NCBI GenBank assembly: GCA_002436405.1
Contig: DJLZ01000005.1
Span: 62,001 to 126,000 of the forward strand
DNA from: Proteobacteria bacterium UBA6503
Lineage (GTDB): Bacteria; Pseudomonadota; Alphaproteobacteria; UBA1280; UBA6503
DNA: 64,000 bases
Reading direction: 5' to 3'
Under the pieces are notes generated by a model. It did no database searches. It was not told the origin of the DNA and saw only the letters and a program-made list of their open reading frames with translations. Shown here one piece after another: positions 24,879 through 33,113 of the stretch (within the stretch, counting starts at the first letter, position 1; each line of letters starts with the position of its first letter). Made by a program: the position numbers and the translations under genes.

Positions 24879-24912
24879 GGCCTCCCTTTATTACAAAGAG
24901 GAGGTCTTTTTT
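24879..24912 (+). terminator. Terminator of the EAL-like gene
   Basis: GGCCTCC-CTTT pairs with AAAG-A-GGAGGTC (one bulge), followed by a run of six T. Confidence 0.75.
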
Positions 24913-24964
24913 ATATCTTCTAAATCTTTGCTCTGATTACTCCCTGTTTACAAGGATATGCTTT

Positions 24965-25813
24965 ATGCAAACCCTCCTGAATTTGGTGCGGACGACGTTC
25001 GCATTTTTGATGCTGATTACCATTGTGGTTGCAGTGCACGAATTCGCCCACTTGCTGACGGCTTTGGCCTTCGGCGCTACGGTGGACGCATTCTCGATTG
25101 GCTTCGGCGCTGAACTGTTCGGCTTCGACGCTGGTGGTATCCACTGGCAGGTTTCGGCCATACCACTTGGTGGCTATGTGTCGTTCCCGGTTGAAGCTGG
25201 TGCTGGCATCGTGATGGTTGACAGTTTGTCGACCGCAGCACAGATGACCATCATGCTTTCGGGCGTGGCGATGAATGCGCTTTTGGCAGCTGCCATTGCG
25301 TTCATCCTGCGGGCCAAGTACAAGGGCGAGACGTCCAAGTACACCATGGAACTTGATATGGGTGGCTTTCTGATTTGGCCGTTCATCAAGGGCGCTGGCA
25401 AAACCATCAAGAATGGTCAGCGTTACTTTTGGTGGTTCGTGGCCTCAACCTCGCTTGACCTGATGGTTTTCAACATGCTGTTCATCTTCCCGTTGGATGG
25501 TGGCCGTGTGTGGATGCTGCTGGTTTACGATGTGATGGGCCTCCAGATTGGCAACATGGCTGCCATTATTATTGGTCTGGTCGTTTCGTTCATCATCATG
25601 ATGCCGCTGCTGGGTAAGCTGGCACGGCCGCTGATGAAGTATGTGCGTCATGCCAGTCTCGTCAACGAAGATGCTGCACAGCAGCGCTTTGCAGCGATGA
25701 TTAACGCCAACCGCGAAGCGTCGGAAGAAAGTGACCGCCGCTGGAAGCAGGCCTGCGAAGAACTGGGGATTGACCCCAAGAACGCAGATTTTGACCTGCC
25801 GCCCCGCAAGTAA
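24965..25813 (+). CDS. M50 site-2-protease-like membrane metalloprotease A
   Basis: This 282-residue protein has the zinc motif HEFAH at residues 25-29 in the first membrane helix and the second site PLDGG (Asp178) in a later helix, the two halves of an M50 intramembrane protease. There is no PDZ domain, so it is the compact form. The C-terminal 70 residues are charged and probably cytoplasmic. Codon use differs sharply from neighbours: Phe mostly TTC, Ser often TCG and almost no CTA, which suggests transfer or different selection. A pyrimidine-rich stretch precedes AAGGA and the ATG. It ends at its own terminator and is followed by a second M50 gene. Confidence 0.85.
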   Translation: MQTLLNLVRTTFAFLMLITIVVAVHEFAHLLTALAFGATVDAFSIGFGAELFGFDAGGIHWQVSAIPLGGYVSFPVEAGAGIVMVDSLSTAAQMTIMLSGVAMNALLAAAIAFILRAKYKGETSKYTMELDMGGFLIWPFIKGAGKTIKNGQRYFWWFVASTSLDLMVFNMLFIFPLDGGRVWMLLVYDVMGLQIGNMAAIIIGLVVSFIIMMPLLGKLARPLMKYVRHASLVNEDAAQQRFAAMINANREASEESDRRWKQACEELGIDPKNADFDLPPRK

Positions 25814-25828
25814 CCTACAAACGAATAG

Positions 25829-25858
25829 CAGCCCCCTCAAACGAGGGGGCTGTTTTTT
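25829..25858 (+). terminator. Terminator of M50 gene A
   Basis: CAGCCCCCTC (25829-25838) and GAGGGGGCTG (25843-25852) with an AAAC loop, then six T. The two M50 genes are therefore separate transcription units. Confidence 0.9.
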
Positions 25859-25966
25859 ATATATAAAGCTTGCTTATGCGTTGTAATTGTTGCAAAAGAT
25901 GCCTACGTATAAAGTCTTAATACGTTTATCTATCTTTCCCTTTTCCCTCTCTTTCTGGAGATCTTT

Positions 25967-27079
25967 ATGACTCACAATATGAAAGAAGCTTTGAAGCTTC
26001 TGGCGTTTGTTGCGGCTATGGCCGTCTTCTGCGCTGTTTCGCCCATCGGCCAAAACCTCACCGTTTTCGCCGTTGTTCTCAGCTTCCTCGTCTGCATCCA
26101 CGAGCTGGGCCACTATATCTGGTTCAAGCGCGCTGGCGTGCAAATCGAGGAATTTGCCATCGGCATGGGCAGCCCCGTCATTGCGCGCTTCAAGCGCAAA
26201 AATGGTGAGGTCTGGTCCTTCCGTGCACTGCTGGTTGGTGGTTACGTGAAGCCTGTCGACGATAAGGTCGCGACCCCTTGGGGCCGTATGAAAGCCATTA
26301 TCGCCGGTCCGGCCGTGAACCTTGTGTTCGCGTTCTTCGCGCTGATTGCTGCCCTGATGCTCCCGACTTCGAATAACATCGAAGTTGAGCTTGTCGTCGT
26401 TGACAGCCCGGCACATGTTGCTGGTGTTGAAGTGTTCGACGATGTGATCGCCGTCAACGGTACGGTTGTTTCGACAGCTGATGAATACCGTGCAGCGATG
26501 GAAGCGGCACCTTCGACCACCGTGACGTTCACCTTCGAGAAGGAAAATGGCAGCATCTATGATGCCACCATTACCCAGAACGAAGATGGCAACTACGGTT
26601 TCATGGCAACGCACACCCGTTCGGGTGGGCCTGGCATGAATGTGGTCGACGCAACCGTGACCTCGGCTGACGTGATGGTCAACTCGGTCCCGCGTTTCAT
26701 TGACGGTGTGAAGCAGATGGTCGCCAATTCCATGGCGGACGATGCTGAAACCGACGGTGAAGCCGCCGAAGGCGAAGAAGCGCCTCAGGCTGGCATGGCA
26801 GGTCCGAACAAGTTCGGCGAGATCATGCGCACGCAGATGAGTGGCGGACTGTTCGCATTCCTCACCACGATGGCTAGCCTGTCGCTGGTGTTGGGGATTT
26901 CGAACCTCATCCCGCTGCTGCCGCTTGATGGTGGCCACGTTGTGGCAACTGCCTTCGAAATGGCCGGCAAGCCCATTCCGCAGAAAGTGCTGAATGTGGC
27001 AAGCGCCCTCGTGGCTATCCCGCTGATCTTCCTGACGTTTGTCTGGTTGTTCTGGGATATCATCGAGATGTTCATCTAA
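25967..27079 (+). CDS. M50 site-2-protease-like membrane metalloprotease B, RseP-like with PDZ
   Basis: The 370-residue protein has HELGH at 45-49 in a membrane helix, a PDZ-like region at about 145-215 (AGVEVFDDVIAVNGTVV), and the second motif LLPLDGGH with Asp321. The plan is that of RseP, and a true RseP lies at 31950, so this is a divergent second copy. Between PDZ and the last helices is an acidic Ala/Glu insert (about 260-280). Codon use is GC-rich with TTC, TCG, ATC and CTC, like M50 gene A and unlike the rest of the window. A pyrimidine tract (about 25926-25956) and GGAG precede ATG 25967. Confidence 0.87.
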   Translation: MTHNMKEALKLLAFVAAMAVFCAVSPIGQNLTVFAVVLSFLVCIHELGHYIWFKRAGVQIEEFAIGMGSPVIARFKRKNGEVWSFRALLVGGYVKPVDDKVATPWGRMKAIIAGPAVNLVFAFFALIAALMLPTSNNIEVELVVVDSPAHVAGVEVFDDVIAVNGTVVSTADEYRAAMEAAPSTTVTFTFEKENGSIYDATITQNEDGNYGFMATHTRSGGPGMNVVDATVTSADVMVNSVPRFIDGVKQMVANSMADDAETDGEAAEGEEAPQAGMAGPNKFGEIMRTQMSGGLFAFLTTMASLSLVLGISNLIPLLPLDGGHVVATAFEMAGKPIPQKVLNVASALVAIPLIFLTFVWLFWDIIEMFI

Positions 27080-27090
27080 CGACCAATAAG

Positions 27091-27123
27091 AAAGGGGCCT
27101 GCATTATGCAGGCCCCTTTTTTT
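27091..27123. terminator. Bidirectional terminator between M50 gene B and the DUF4168 gene
   Basis: A near-perfect palindrome, AAAGGGGCCTGCAT with ATGCAGGCCCCTTT, is followed by T residues on the plus strand. It lies between two convergent stops (27079 and 27138). Confidence 0.9.
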
Positions 27124-27137
27124 GTGCTTAAAACAGA

Positions 27138-27509
27138 CTATTGCAGCTGCTTAATCACTTCTTCACGTAGCGCTGGGTTTTGGCGCACAACCATAGCAAT
27201 ACGGTTGAACTCTTCAACGCTTAGGCCTGCGTCACGCACGGCTTCGGTCATTTCGTTATTGATTTGCGGGGCAACTTCTTGTTTTTCAGCATTTGTTGCA
27301 TCCTGAAGTTTAGCCGACCAACGGTCGCTAATGTTAATCACTTCTTGTTGGGCTTCTACGTACTGATCCATTTTTTTATCAGTAAGCTCAATCTGTGGGG
27401 CTGATTGCATGGCTTTAGTGGCTGTGCTCTGGCTTGTATTTTGAGCAAGGGCAGGTTGAGCGGCCGTAACAGCGCATACAGCAGCTAGGAATAGGGGGGT
27501 AAAACGCAT
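27138..27509 (-). CDS. Exported DUF4168-like protein
   Basis: The 123-residue protein has a clean signal peptide (cut after ALA near residue 22). The mature part is helical and matches the DUF4168 pattern: a Tyr/Val-Gln helix followed by Asp-Arg-Trp (YVEAQQEVINISDRW), then M-x-x-AVRDAGLSVEEFNRI and a PALREEV end. Such proteins are found in the periplasm of many Proteobacteria and cyanobacteria, with no known function. It is a single gene with a shared terminator at its 3' end, and its start faces the rpsB leader across a 329-base gap. Confidence 0.78.
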   Translation of the reverse strand: MRFTPLFLAAVCAVTAAQPALAQNTSQSTATKAMQSAPQIELTDKKMDQYVEAQQEVINISDRWSAKLQDATNAEKQEVAPQINNEMTEAVRDAGLSVEEFNRIAMVVRQNPALREEVIKQLQ

Positions 27510-27838
27510 AATAAATAGTCCTTTCAGGTATTAATTTTTTATACCAACAGAATCGTTGCCTGATTGGTCATTACCCGTACCTACGAATGTGTGGGTTAAA
27601 AGTTCCAAAGGTTTTTGGGCCTAGATGTTGGGAAGGGTGAAAAAAGTCATCAAAAATGCAATAAAAACAGCATTATATGCTTGATTTTTGCGGGCATGTG
27701 GGCCATAAACAAGCCCAACGACACACGCTTGGCGCGGCCTTAGACGCAAAAAACGTCTAAAAGGCACTCCGGTGTTAAGAAGTTTCTTAACTCAGGCTAA
27801 GCGGAGGATTAACCGGTAAATATAAAGGATTATATACC
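27510..27838 (+). promoter_or_regulatory. rpsB 5' region with candidate leader structures
   Basis: This gap contains the rpsB promoter, which I cannot place with confidence, and two tight stems: TTAGACG-7-CGTCTAA (27740-27760) and the perfect TTAAGAA-GT-TTCTTAA (27775-27790). S2 is known to control its own operon through the rpsB leader in other proteobacteria, so these stems are candidates for that site. An AAAGGA site at about 27824-27829 precedes the ATG. Confidence 0.45.
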
Positions 27839-28705
27839 ATGGCAATGCCACAATTTACCCTTAAAGACCTGCTAGAAGCAGGCGTACACTTCGGGCACAA
27901 AGCCCACCGTTGGAACCCAGAAATGCAAGAGTACCTATTCGGCGTTCGTAACGGCATCCACATCATCGACCTACGTCAAACCGTACCAATGCTATACCGC
28001 GCAATGTCATTTGCTCGTCACACTGTAGCAGGCGGCGGCCGTATCCTATTTGTTGGTTCAAAGCGTCAGGCTCAGAACATCGTAGCGCAAGCTGCTGAGC
28101 GTTCAGGCCAGTACTACGTGAACCACCGTTGGTTGGGCGGCATGTTGACAAACTGGAAGACCATCAACAAGTCAATCAAGCGTCTTAAAGAGCTTGAAGG
28201 CATTTTCGCTGACGAAGAGAAAAGCATTCTTACTAAGAAAGAACTACTTGGCCTACGTCGCGAACACGAGAAGCTAAACCTTTCTCTTGGTGGTATTAAA
28301 GACATGGGTGGCCTACCTGACGCGATTTTCGTAATCGACACAGGTCTGCAGCACATTGCTGTTAAAGAAGCTAACAACTTGGGTATCCCAGTTATCGGCG
28401 TAGTAGACAGCAACTGCTCACCAGAAGGCGTTGACTACCCAATCCCAGGTAACGACGATTCAAGCCGTGCTCTAAGCCTATACTGCACATTGATCTCTGA
28501 CGCGATCCTAGACGGTATTAGCGAGCAGCTATCACGTGCCGGTGGCGCTAAGAAGGGCGATTCAGCTCGTCGTAGCTCAACACCAGTTGTGAACCTATCA
28601 TCTAAAGCAGCCGCTGCTGCTGATAAGGCTGACGAAGAAACAACTGAAGCACCTAAGTCTGACAGCAAAAAAGCTGAAGGCAAAGCTGCTGCAGCTGCCA
28701 ACTAA
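27839..28705 (+). CDS. rpsB: 30S ribosomal protein S2
   Basis: S2 opens with MPQFTLKDLLEAGVHFGHKAHRWNP and carries the family blocks DLRQTVPMLYRA, VGSKRQAQ, VNHRWLGGMLTNW (about 100-112) and PDAIFVIDTGLQHIAVKEANNLGIPVIGVVDSNCSPEGVDYPIPGNDD. The 288-residue length exceeds the E. coli protein owing to a C-terminal Ala/Lys/Glu/Asp-rich tail of about 50 residues, common in alphaproteobacteria. It helps bind S1 and assemble the small subunit. The first gene of the rpsB-tsf block, it is followed by an attenuator-like hairpin. A second ATG at 27845 is two codons in. Confidence 0.97.
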   Translation: MAMPQFTLKDLLEAGVHFGHKAHRWNPEMQEYLFGVRNGIHIIDLRQTVPMLYRAMSFARHTVAGGGRILFVGSKRQAQNIVAQAAERSGQYYVNHRWLGGMLTNWKTINKSIKRLKELEGIFADEEKSILTKKELLGLRREHEKLNLSLGGIKDMGGLPDAIFVIDTGLQHIAVKEANNLGIPVIGVVDSNCSPEGVDYPIPGNDDSSRALSLYCTLISDAILDGISEQLSRAGGAKKGDSARRSSTPVVNLSSKAAAAADKADEETTEAPKSDSKKAEGKAAAAAN

Positions 28706-28715
28706 GCACCTTTAC

Positions 28716-28744
28716 GAAAGGGGCGGCAACGCCCCTTTCTATTA
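28716..28744 (+). terminator. Terminator or attenuator between rpsB and tsf
   Basis: GAAAGGGGCG and CGCCCCTTTC form a 10-bp stem with a GCAA loop, followed by TATT. It probably reduces rather than stops transcription into tsf, which is usual in this operon. Confidence 0.75.
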
Positions 28745-28779
28745 AAGACTAAACTGACTAAACGAAAAGGAACTGAATA

Positions 28780-29673
28780 ATGCAAATTTCAGCATCTATG
28801 GTTAAAGAACTACGTGACCGCACAGGCGCAGGCATGATGGACTGCAAAAAAGCTCTAGGCGAAACTTCAGGCGACTTTGAAGCTGCCGTTGACTGGTTGC
28901 GTACTAAAGGTATTGCTAAGGCCGAGAAAAAATCAGGCCGCGTAGCAAGCGAAGGCATGACCTACGCTTACAGCACAGGCACTAAAGGCTGCCTAGTAGA
29001 AGTTAACGCTGAGACTGACTTCGTAGCTAAAAACGACAAGTTCGTATCATTCGTAGAAGTTCTAGCTAAGCTAGTAGCTGAAACTGGTACAACTGACGTT
29101 GCTAAAATTAACGAACTAACATGGCCAGAAGGCGGCACAGTTGCTGAAAAGCTAACTGACCTTATCGCTACAATCGGCGAAAACATGTCAATCCGTCGCG
29201 CAGCGGTACTAGAAGTATCAAACGGTGCCGTAGCTAGCTACATGCACATGGGTGGTAAAATCTCTGTACTAGTGGCTATTACAGCGCCTTCATCAGACGA
29301 GAAGCTAGCTGACGTTGCACGTAACGTTGCTATGCATGTTGCAGCTGCTAACCCAGCTTCACTAGACCGTGACTCAATCGACCAAGACCTAGTTGCTCGC
29401 GAAACTGCTGTTTACAAAGAGCGTGCTCTTGAAAGCGGTAAGCCAGAGAACATCGTTGAGAAGATCGTTGAAGGTCAGATCAACAAGTTCTACGAAGAGA
29501 AGTGCCTAACAGAACAAGCATTCATCATGGACACTGACCAAAAGGTTGGCGAAGTTGTTGCTAAATCTGTTGAAGGTGCAAAAATCTCTGAGTTCGCCCG
29601 CTTTGAGCTAGGCGAAGGCATCGAGAAGAAGCAAGACGACTTCGCTGCTGAAGTTGCTTCAATGAGCGCCTAA
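28780..29673 (+). CDS. tsf: Elongation factor Ts
   Basis: EF-Ts recharges EF-Tu by releasing GDP. The N-terminal module with VKELRDRTGAGMMDCKKALGE (about 8-28) and the TDFVAKN motif (about 79-85) are diagnostic, and the core with HMGGKISVLV (about 152-161) is complete. The 297-residue length is normal. It follows rpsB, as in nearly all bacteria. Heavy use of CTA, GTA and ACA codons shows the native codon style of highly expressed genes here and is a good reference for spotting foreign segments. Confidence 0.97.
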   Translation: MQISASMVKELRDRTGAGMMDCKKALGETSGDFEAAVDWLRTKGIAKAEKKSGRVASEGMTYAYSTGTKGCLVEVNAETDFVAKNDKFVSFVEVLAKLVAETGTTDVAKINELTWPEGGTVAEKLTDLIATIGENMSIRRAAVLEVSNGAVASYMHMGGKISVLVAITAPSSDEKLADVARNVAMHVAAANPASLDRDSIDQDLVARETAVYKERALESGKPENIVEKIVEGQINKFYEEKCLTEQAFIMDTDQKVGEVVAKSVEGAKISEFARFELGEGIEKKQDDFAAEVASMSA

Positions 29674-29707
29674 TCTGCTTAAACCATTTGGTTTATAATG
29701 CATTCCG

Positions 29708-29734
29708 ATGTGGCCACATTTTTATGTGGCCACA
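29708..29734. repeat. Inverted repeat after tsf
   Basis: ATGTGGCCACAT and ATGTGGCCACA are separated by TTTT. The arms are themselves palindromic, so several hairpins are possible. No U-tract follows, so it is a doubtful terminator, or a processing or binding site between tsf and pyrH. Confidence 0.45.
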
Positions 29735-29849
29735 AAGGTGCAGACAGGATGCTTTTTGGGTGTTAACCTAGTGCCCAAGTAATAAAATAAGCGTTGTACA
29801 CTTTACGTACTCACGAAATTCATAATAAAAATAGGGGTGAACCAAAGCC

Positions 29850-30569
29850 ATGACCACCAAGCCATATCAACGTGTTTTGATGAAACTGTCTGGCGAAATG
29901 CTAATGGGCGACGAACCTTACGGCATTAACACTCCTGTTCTCCAACGTATGGCCGAAGACATCCTTGAGGTGCACGCTGCTGGTTACCAAGTAGGCTTGG
30001 TTATTGGTGGGGGTAACATCTTCCGTGGTGTTGCAGGGGCGGCGCAAGGCCTTGACCGCGCAAGCTCAGACTACATGGGTATGCTAGCAACCGTTATTAA
30101 CGGCTTGGCAATTCAGAACGCCCTAGAAAAACTTAACGTACAAACTCGCTTGCTTTCAGCCATTAAAATGGACGCTGTTGCCGAGCCTTACGTACGTCGC
30201 CGTGCTATCCGCCACATGGAAAAAGGCCGTATTGTTATTTTTGTTGCCGGTACAGGTAACCCATTCTTTACTACCGACACAGCCGCAGCCCTTCGTGCTG
30301 TTGAACTAAGCTGTGACCTTATGCTTAAAGCAACGAAGGTTGCGGGCATCTACACCGCTGACCCAGCGAAGTTCCCGGATGCTGAGCATATTCCTGAAAT
30401 TACCTATAACGAAGCTATTGTTAAGGACCTACAAGTGATGGACGGCACTGCCGTGACCTTGTGCCGTGACAACAGCCTTAAGATTATGGTGGCCTCGATG
30501 CGTGAAAAGGGCGGTTTGCTTGCTGCGTTAGAGGGGCGTTCACAAAGTACACTTGTGACCAAAGACTAA
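29850..30569 (+). CDS. pyrH: UMP kinase
   Basis: The 239-residue amino-acid-kinase-fold enzyme phosphorylates UMP to UDP. LMKLSGEMLMGD (about 10-21) is the phosphate-binding Lys block, VIGGGNIFRG (about 51-60) and VAGTGNPFFTTDTAAALRA (about 131-149) are conserved, and KATKVAGIYTADPAKFPDA covers the late loop. It is hexameric and controlled by GTP and UTP in other bacteria. The position between tsf and frr is canonical. It starts about 176 bases after tsf, where a promoter could lie. Confidence 0.96.
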   Translation: MTTKPYQRVLMKLSGEMLMGDEPYGINTPVLQRMAEDILEVHAAGYQVGLVIGGGNIFRGVAGAAQGLDRASSDYMGMLATVINGLAIQNALEKLNVQTRLLSAIKMDAVAEPYVRRRAIRHMEKGRIVIFVAGTGNPFFTTDTAAALRAVELSCDLMLKATKVAGIYTADPAKFPDAEHIPEITYNEAIVKDLQVMDGTAVTLCRDNSLKIMVASMREKGGLLAALEGRSQSTLVTKD

Positions 30570-30601
30570 TTATTTATTGATCAAAAGGGAGACCCTAACC
30601 A

Positions 30602-31150
30602 ATGAACGAAGCTGCTTTGAAAAGCAAAATGGACAAAACAATCGACGCCTTTAAGCACGACCTTGGTGGTCTGCGTACGGGTCGTGCCTCAGCTGACCTA
30701 CTATCACCGGTGATGGTAGAAGCTTACGGCCAGTCAATGCCTCTAAACCAAGTGGGTAACGTTGCTGTAACTGATAGCCGCCTAATTACCGTACAAGTAT
30801 GGGACAAATCAATGGTTGAAGCTGTTGATAAGGCTATCCGTGAGTCTGGCTTGGGTCTGAACCCAGTAACTGAAGGCCAAACAATTCGTGTGCCTCTACC
30901 TGCACTAACAGAAGAGCGCCGTAAAGAGCTTATTAAAGTTGCCCGTAAATACGCTGAAGATTCACGCGTGGCAATCCGTAACCAACGTCGTGACGCTATG
31001 GACGATGTGAAGAAGTCACAAAAAGATGGTGATATTTCTGAAGACGACGCCCGTCGCTCATCAGACGGTATCCAAAAAGTGACTGACGACTTTGTTGGCA
31101 AAATCGATACGATTCTTGCTGAAAAAGAAGAAGACATTATGAAGGTATAA
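30602..31150 (+). CDS. frr: Ribosome recycling factor
   Basis: The 182-residue protein splits post-termination ribosomes together with EF-G. LGGLRTGRAS (about 21-30) is the ribosome-contact motif, and RVPLPALTEERRKELIKVARKYAEDSRVAIRNQRRDA (about 97-133) is the conserved hinge and long helix. Length matches the tRNA-like three-helix-bundle family. A GGGAG site precedes ATG 30602. It sits 32 bases after pyrH and four bases before the uppS start, in one operon. Confidence 0.97.
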   Translation: MNEAALKSKMDKTIDAFKHDLGGLRTGRASADLLSPVMVEAYGQSMPLNQVGNVAVTDSRLITVQVWDKSMVEAVDKAIRESGLGLNPVTEGQTIRVPLPALTEERRKELIKVARKYAEDSRVAIRNQRRDAMDDVKKSQKDGDISEDDARRSSDGIQKVTDDFVGKIDTILAEKEEDIMKV

Positions 31151-31154
31151 GACC

Positions 31155-31862
31155 TTGGCGAAAGCAGGCATCAACCATATTGCCTTTATTATGGATGGTA
31201 ATGGCCGCTGGGCGCAAGCCCGCGGCCTTAGCCGTTTAGATGGGCACAAAGAGGGCGCAAACACCCTGCGCACTGTTGTTGAGACGCTGATTGAGCAAAA
31301 CGTGCCTGTGGCCTCGTTTTACGCCTTCTCATCTGAAAACTGGGGCCGCCCCAAGGCCGAAGTTGAAGGTTTGATGCTTCTACTTAAAAACTACCTAACC
31401 TCTGAAGTTGATAAACTTGCTGAAAAAGGCGCAAAGCTAACCTTTGTAGGTGACCGCACAAAAGGCGGTAAGCTAAGTAGCTCTATTTTAGCATTGATGG
31501 ATAAAGCTGAAGAGAAAACAAAAGACGGTACAGCCATTCACCTGAACATTTGCATCAACTACGGCGGTCAAGATGAAATTGCTCGTGCAGTGCAAAAGCT
31601 TGTAGATGCAGGCGAGGGGGTAATTACGCCAAAAGCTATTGAAAGCCAGCTTGATACAGCCGGCCAGCCTATGCCTGATTTGTGCATCCGTACAGGGGGC
31701 GAACAGCGCCTTTCAAACTTTATGCTTTGGCAGCTTAGCTACGCTGAGTTGTTCTTTTCAAAATCATACTGGCCAGCATTTTCAAAAGAAGAACTTACCC
31801 AAATTATTCAGGACTTTAGCGGTCGACAGCGCCGCTTTGGTAAATTACCTGAAAATCAATAA
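31155..31862 (+). CDS. uppS: Undecaprenyl diphosphate synthase
   Basis: The 235-residue cis-prenyltransferase builds the C55 lipid carrier for peptidoglycan and other surface polymers. FIMDGNGRWAQARGL (about 11-25) carries the catalytic Asp and Arg, YAFSSENWGRP (about 54-64) is the second motif, and CIRTGGEQRLSNFMLWQLSYAELFF (about 176-200) the late one. It starts at TTG 31155 with an AAGG site in the frr end. In most relatives cdsA and dxr follow uppS before rseP, but here rseP comes directly, so those genes must lie elsewhere. Confidence 0.95.
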   Translation: MAKAGINHIAFIMDGNGRWAQARGLSRLDGHKEGANTLRTVVETLIEQNVPVASFYAFSSENWGRPKAEVEGLMLLLKNYLTSEVDKLAEKGAKLTFVGDRTKGGKLSSSILALMDKAEEKTKDGTAIHLNICINYGGQDEIARAVQKLVDAGEGVITPKAIESQLDTAGQPMPDLCIRTGGEQRLSNFMLWQLSYAELFFSKSYWPAFSKEELTQIIQDFSGRQRRFGKLPENQ

Positions 31863-31870
31863 GAACACGG

Positions 31871-31899
31871 TTGCAGCCACAGCCCATTAAGGGTAATCT
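31871..31899 (+). promoter_or_regulatory. Promoter of the rseP-bamA operon
   Basis: TTGCAG (31871-31876) and TAATCT (31894-31899) have 17-base spacing, giving a transcription start near 31906, ahead of ATG 31950. The -35 box is the same as the phoH leader promoter. Confidence 0.55.
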
Positions 31900-31949
31900 G
31901 TGCAAAATTAATAACCCCTCGATAACAAAGCCCGAAAGAGGATTTTCAT

Positions 31950-33092
31950 ATGTTCGAACAATTTGCTACAACGCTTTCTAGTATGCCAGGGGGCTCGTTC
32001 ATTTGGGCTGTTTTGGTTTTCACATTTGTTATTGGGGTTCTGGTATTTATCCACGAGCTTGGCCACTACCTAGCCGCACGCAGTGTTGGTGTAAAGGTTG
32101 AGACATTCTCAATCGGTTTTGGTAAAGAACTTTTTGGTTGGTACGACCGTAAGGGTACCCGCTGGAAGGTTTCAATTTTGCCATTGGGTGGCTACGTAAA
32201 AATGTATGCCATGACAGGTGAGGTTAACCCTGAAGACGTACCTGAAGAAGAGAAGAAACACGCTTTCATTTCAAAATCAGTACTTGCCCGTATGTGGGTT
32301 GTTTTTGCAGGACCGTTTGCTAATTTCTTGTTAGCATTCATTGTGTTATCTGGTGTATTTTATGCAGTAGGTGAACGTCGTATTCTAGCTGAAGTAGGCC
32401 CTGTAAGTGCCGAAATGCCAGCTGCTGAAGCGGGCCTTATTGAAGGTGACCGCATTCAATCTATCGGCGGTGTAGAGATTAAATTCTGGGACGAGCTTGT
32501 ACCAATGATTCGTGAAAACGGTGACAAGCAAATGCGCTTTACCGTGTACCGTCCATCGAACGATACAATCCATTCAATTGACATTAAACCTCTTGAAAAA
32601 GAGATGACAGACATGCTTGGGAAAACCCAAAAGGTTTACCAAATTGGTATTCAAGCAGGTTCATCATTTGAGCGTATTGACCACGGTATTGTGGAATCAA
32701 TGCGTTTGGGTGCCATCTCAACCTACAACCAAACCAGCATGATTCTAACTGCCCTATGGCGTATGGTCACTGGCCAAATGGCTGCAGACATTGGCGGCCC
32801 TCTAACAATTGGTAAAGTTGCAGGCGAACAAGCCACCGCTGGTTTTGAAAGCCTACTCTTCTTTATGGCGTTTATTTCAATCAACCTTGGCCTTATTAAC
32901 TTGTTCCCAGTGCCTGTGCTTGATGGTGGTCACCTAGTGTACTTTGCCATTGAAGGTATTACAGGTCGCCCATTGAACGAGCGCTTGCAAGATATTGCCA
33001 ACCGCATTGGCATGGGCTTGTTGGCCACATTGATGATCTTTGCTTTTTATAAAGATATTTTGAACGTAATTCTGCCTGTATTTAAAGGCTAA
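31950..33092 (+). CDS. rseP: Intramembrane zinc metalloprotease RseP
   Basis: The 380-residue M50 protease has HELGH at 35-39, a PDZ domain near 125-200 (AGLIEGDRIQSIGG), and the second zinc site VPVLDGGH near 325-332. Four membrane helices are visible. RseP cuts anti-sigma factors or leftover signal peptides inside the inner membrane as part of envelope stress control. It is followed by bamA after 21 bases, the standard order. Its codon use is native, unlike the two other M50 genes at 24965 and 25967, so it is the housekeeping copy. Confidence 0.95.
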   Translation: MFEQFATTLSSMPGGSFIWAVLVFTFVIGVLVFIHELGHYLAARSVGVKVETFSIGFGKELFGWYDRKGTRWKVSILPLGGYVKMYAMTGEVNPEDVPEEEKKHAFISKSVLARMWVVFAGPFANFLLAFIVLSGVFYAVGERRILAEVGPVSAEMPAAEAGLIEGDRIQSIGGVEIKFWDELVPMIRENGDKQMRFTVYRPSNDTIHSIDIKPLEKEMTDMLGKTQKVYQIGIQAGSSFERIDHGIVESMRLGAISTYNQTSMILTALWRMVTGQMAADIGGPLTIGKVAGEQATAGFESLLFFMAFISINLGLINLFPVPVLDGGHLVYFAIEGITGRPLNERLQDIANRIGMGLLATLMIFAFYKDILNVILPVFKG

Positions 33093-33113
33093 TAACCAAT
33101 AGGACTTTGCATA

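Noticed and set aside
25874..26938. Long minus-strand open frame of 354 codons
   Set aside because: Antisense to M50 gene B, which has both zinc motifs. The product is His/Arg/Asp-rich with no fold, another shadow of GC-rich codons.
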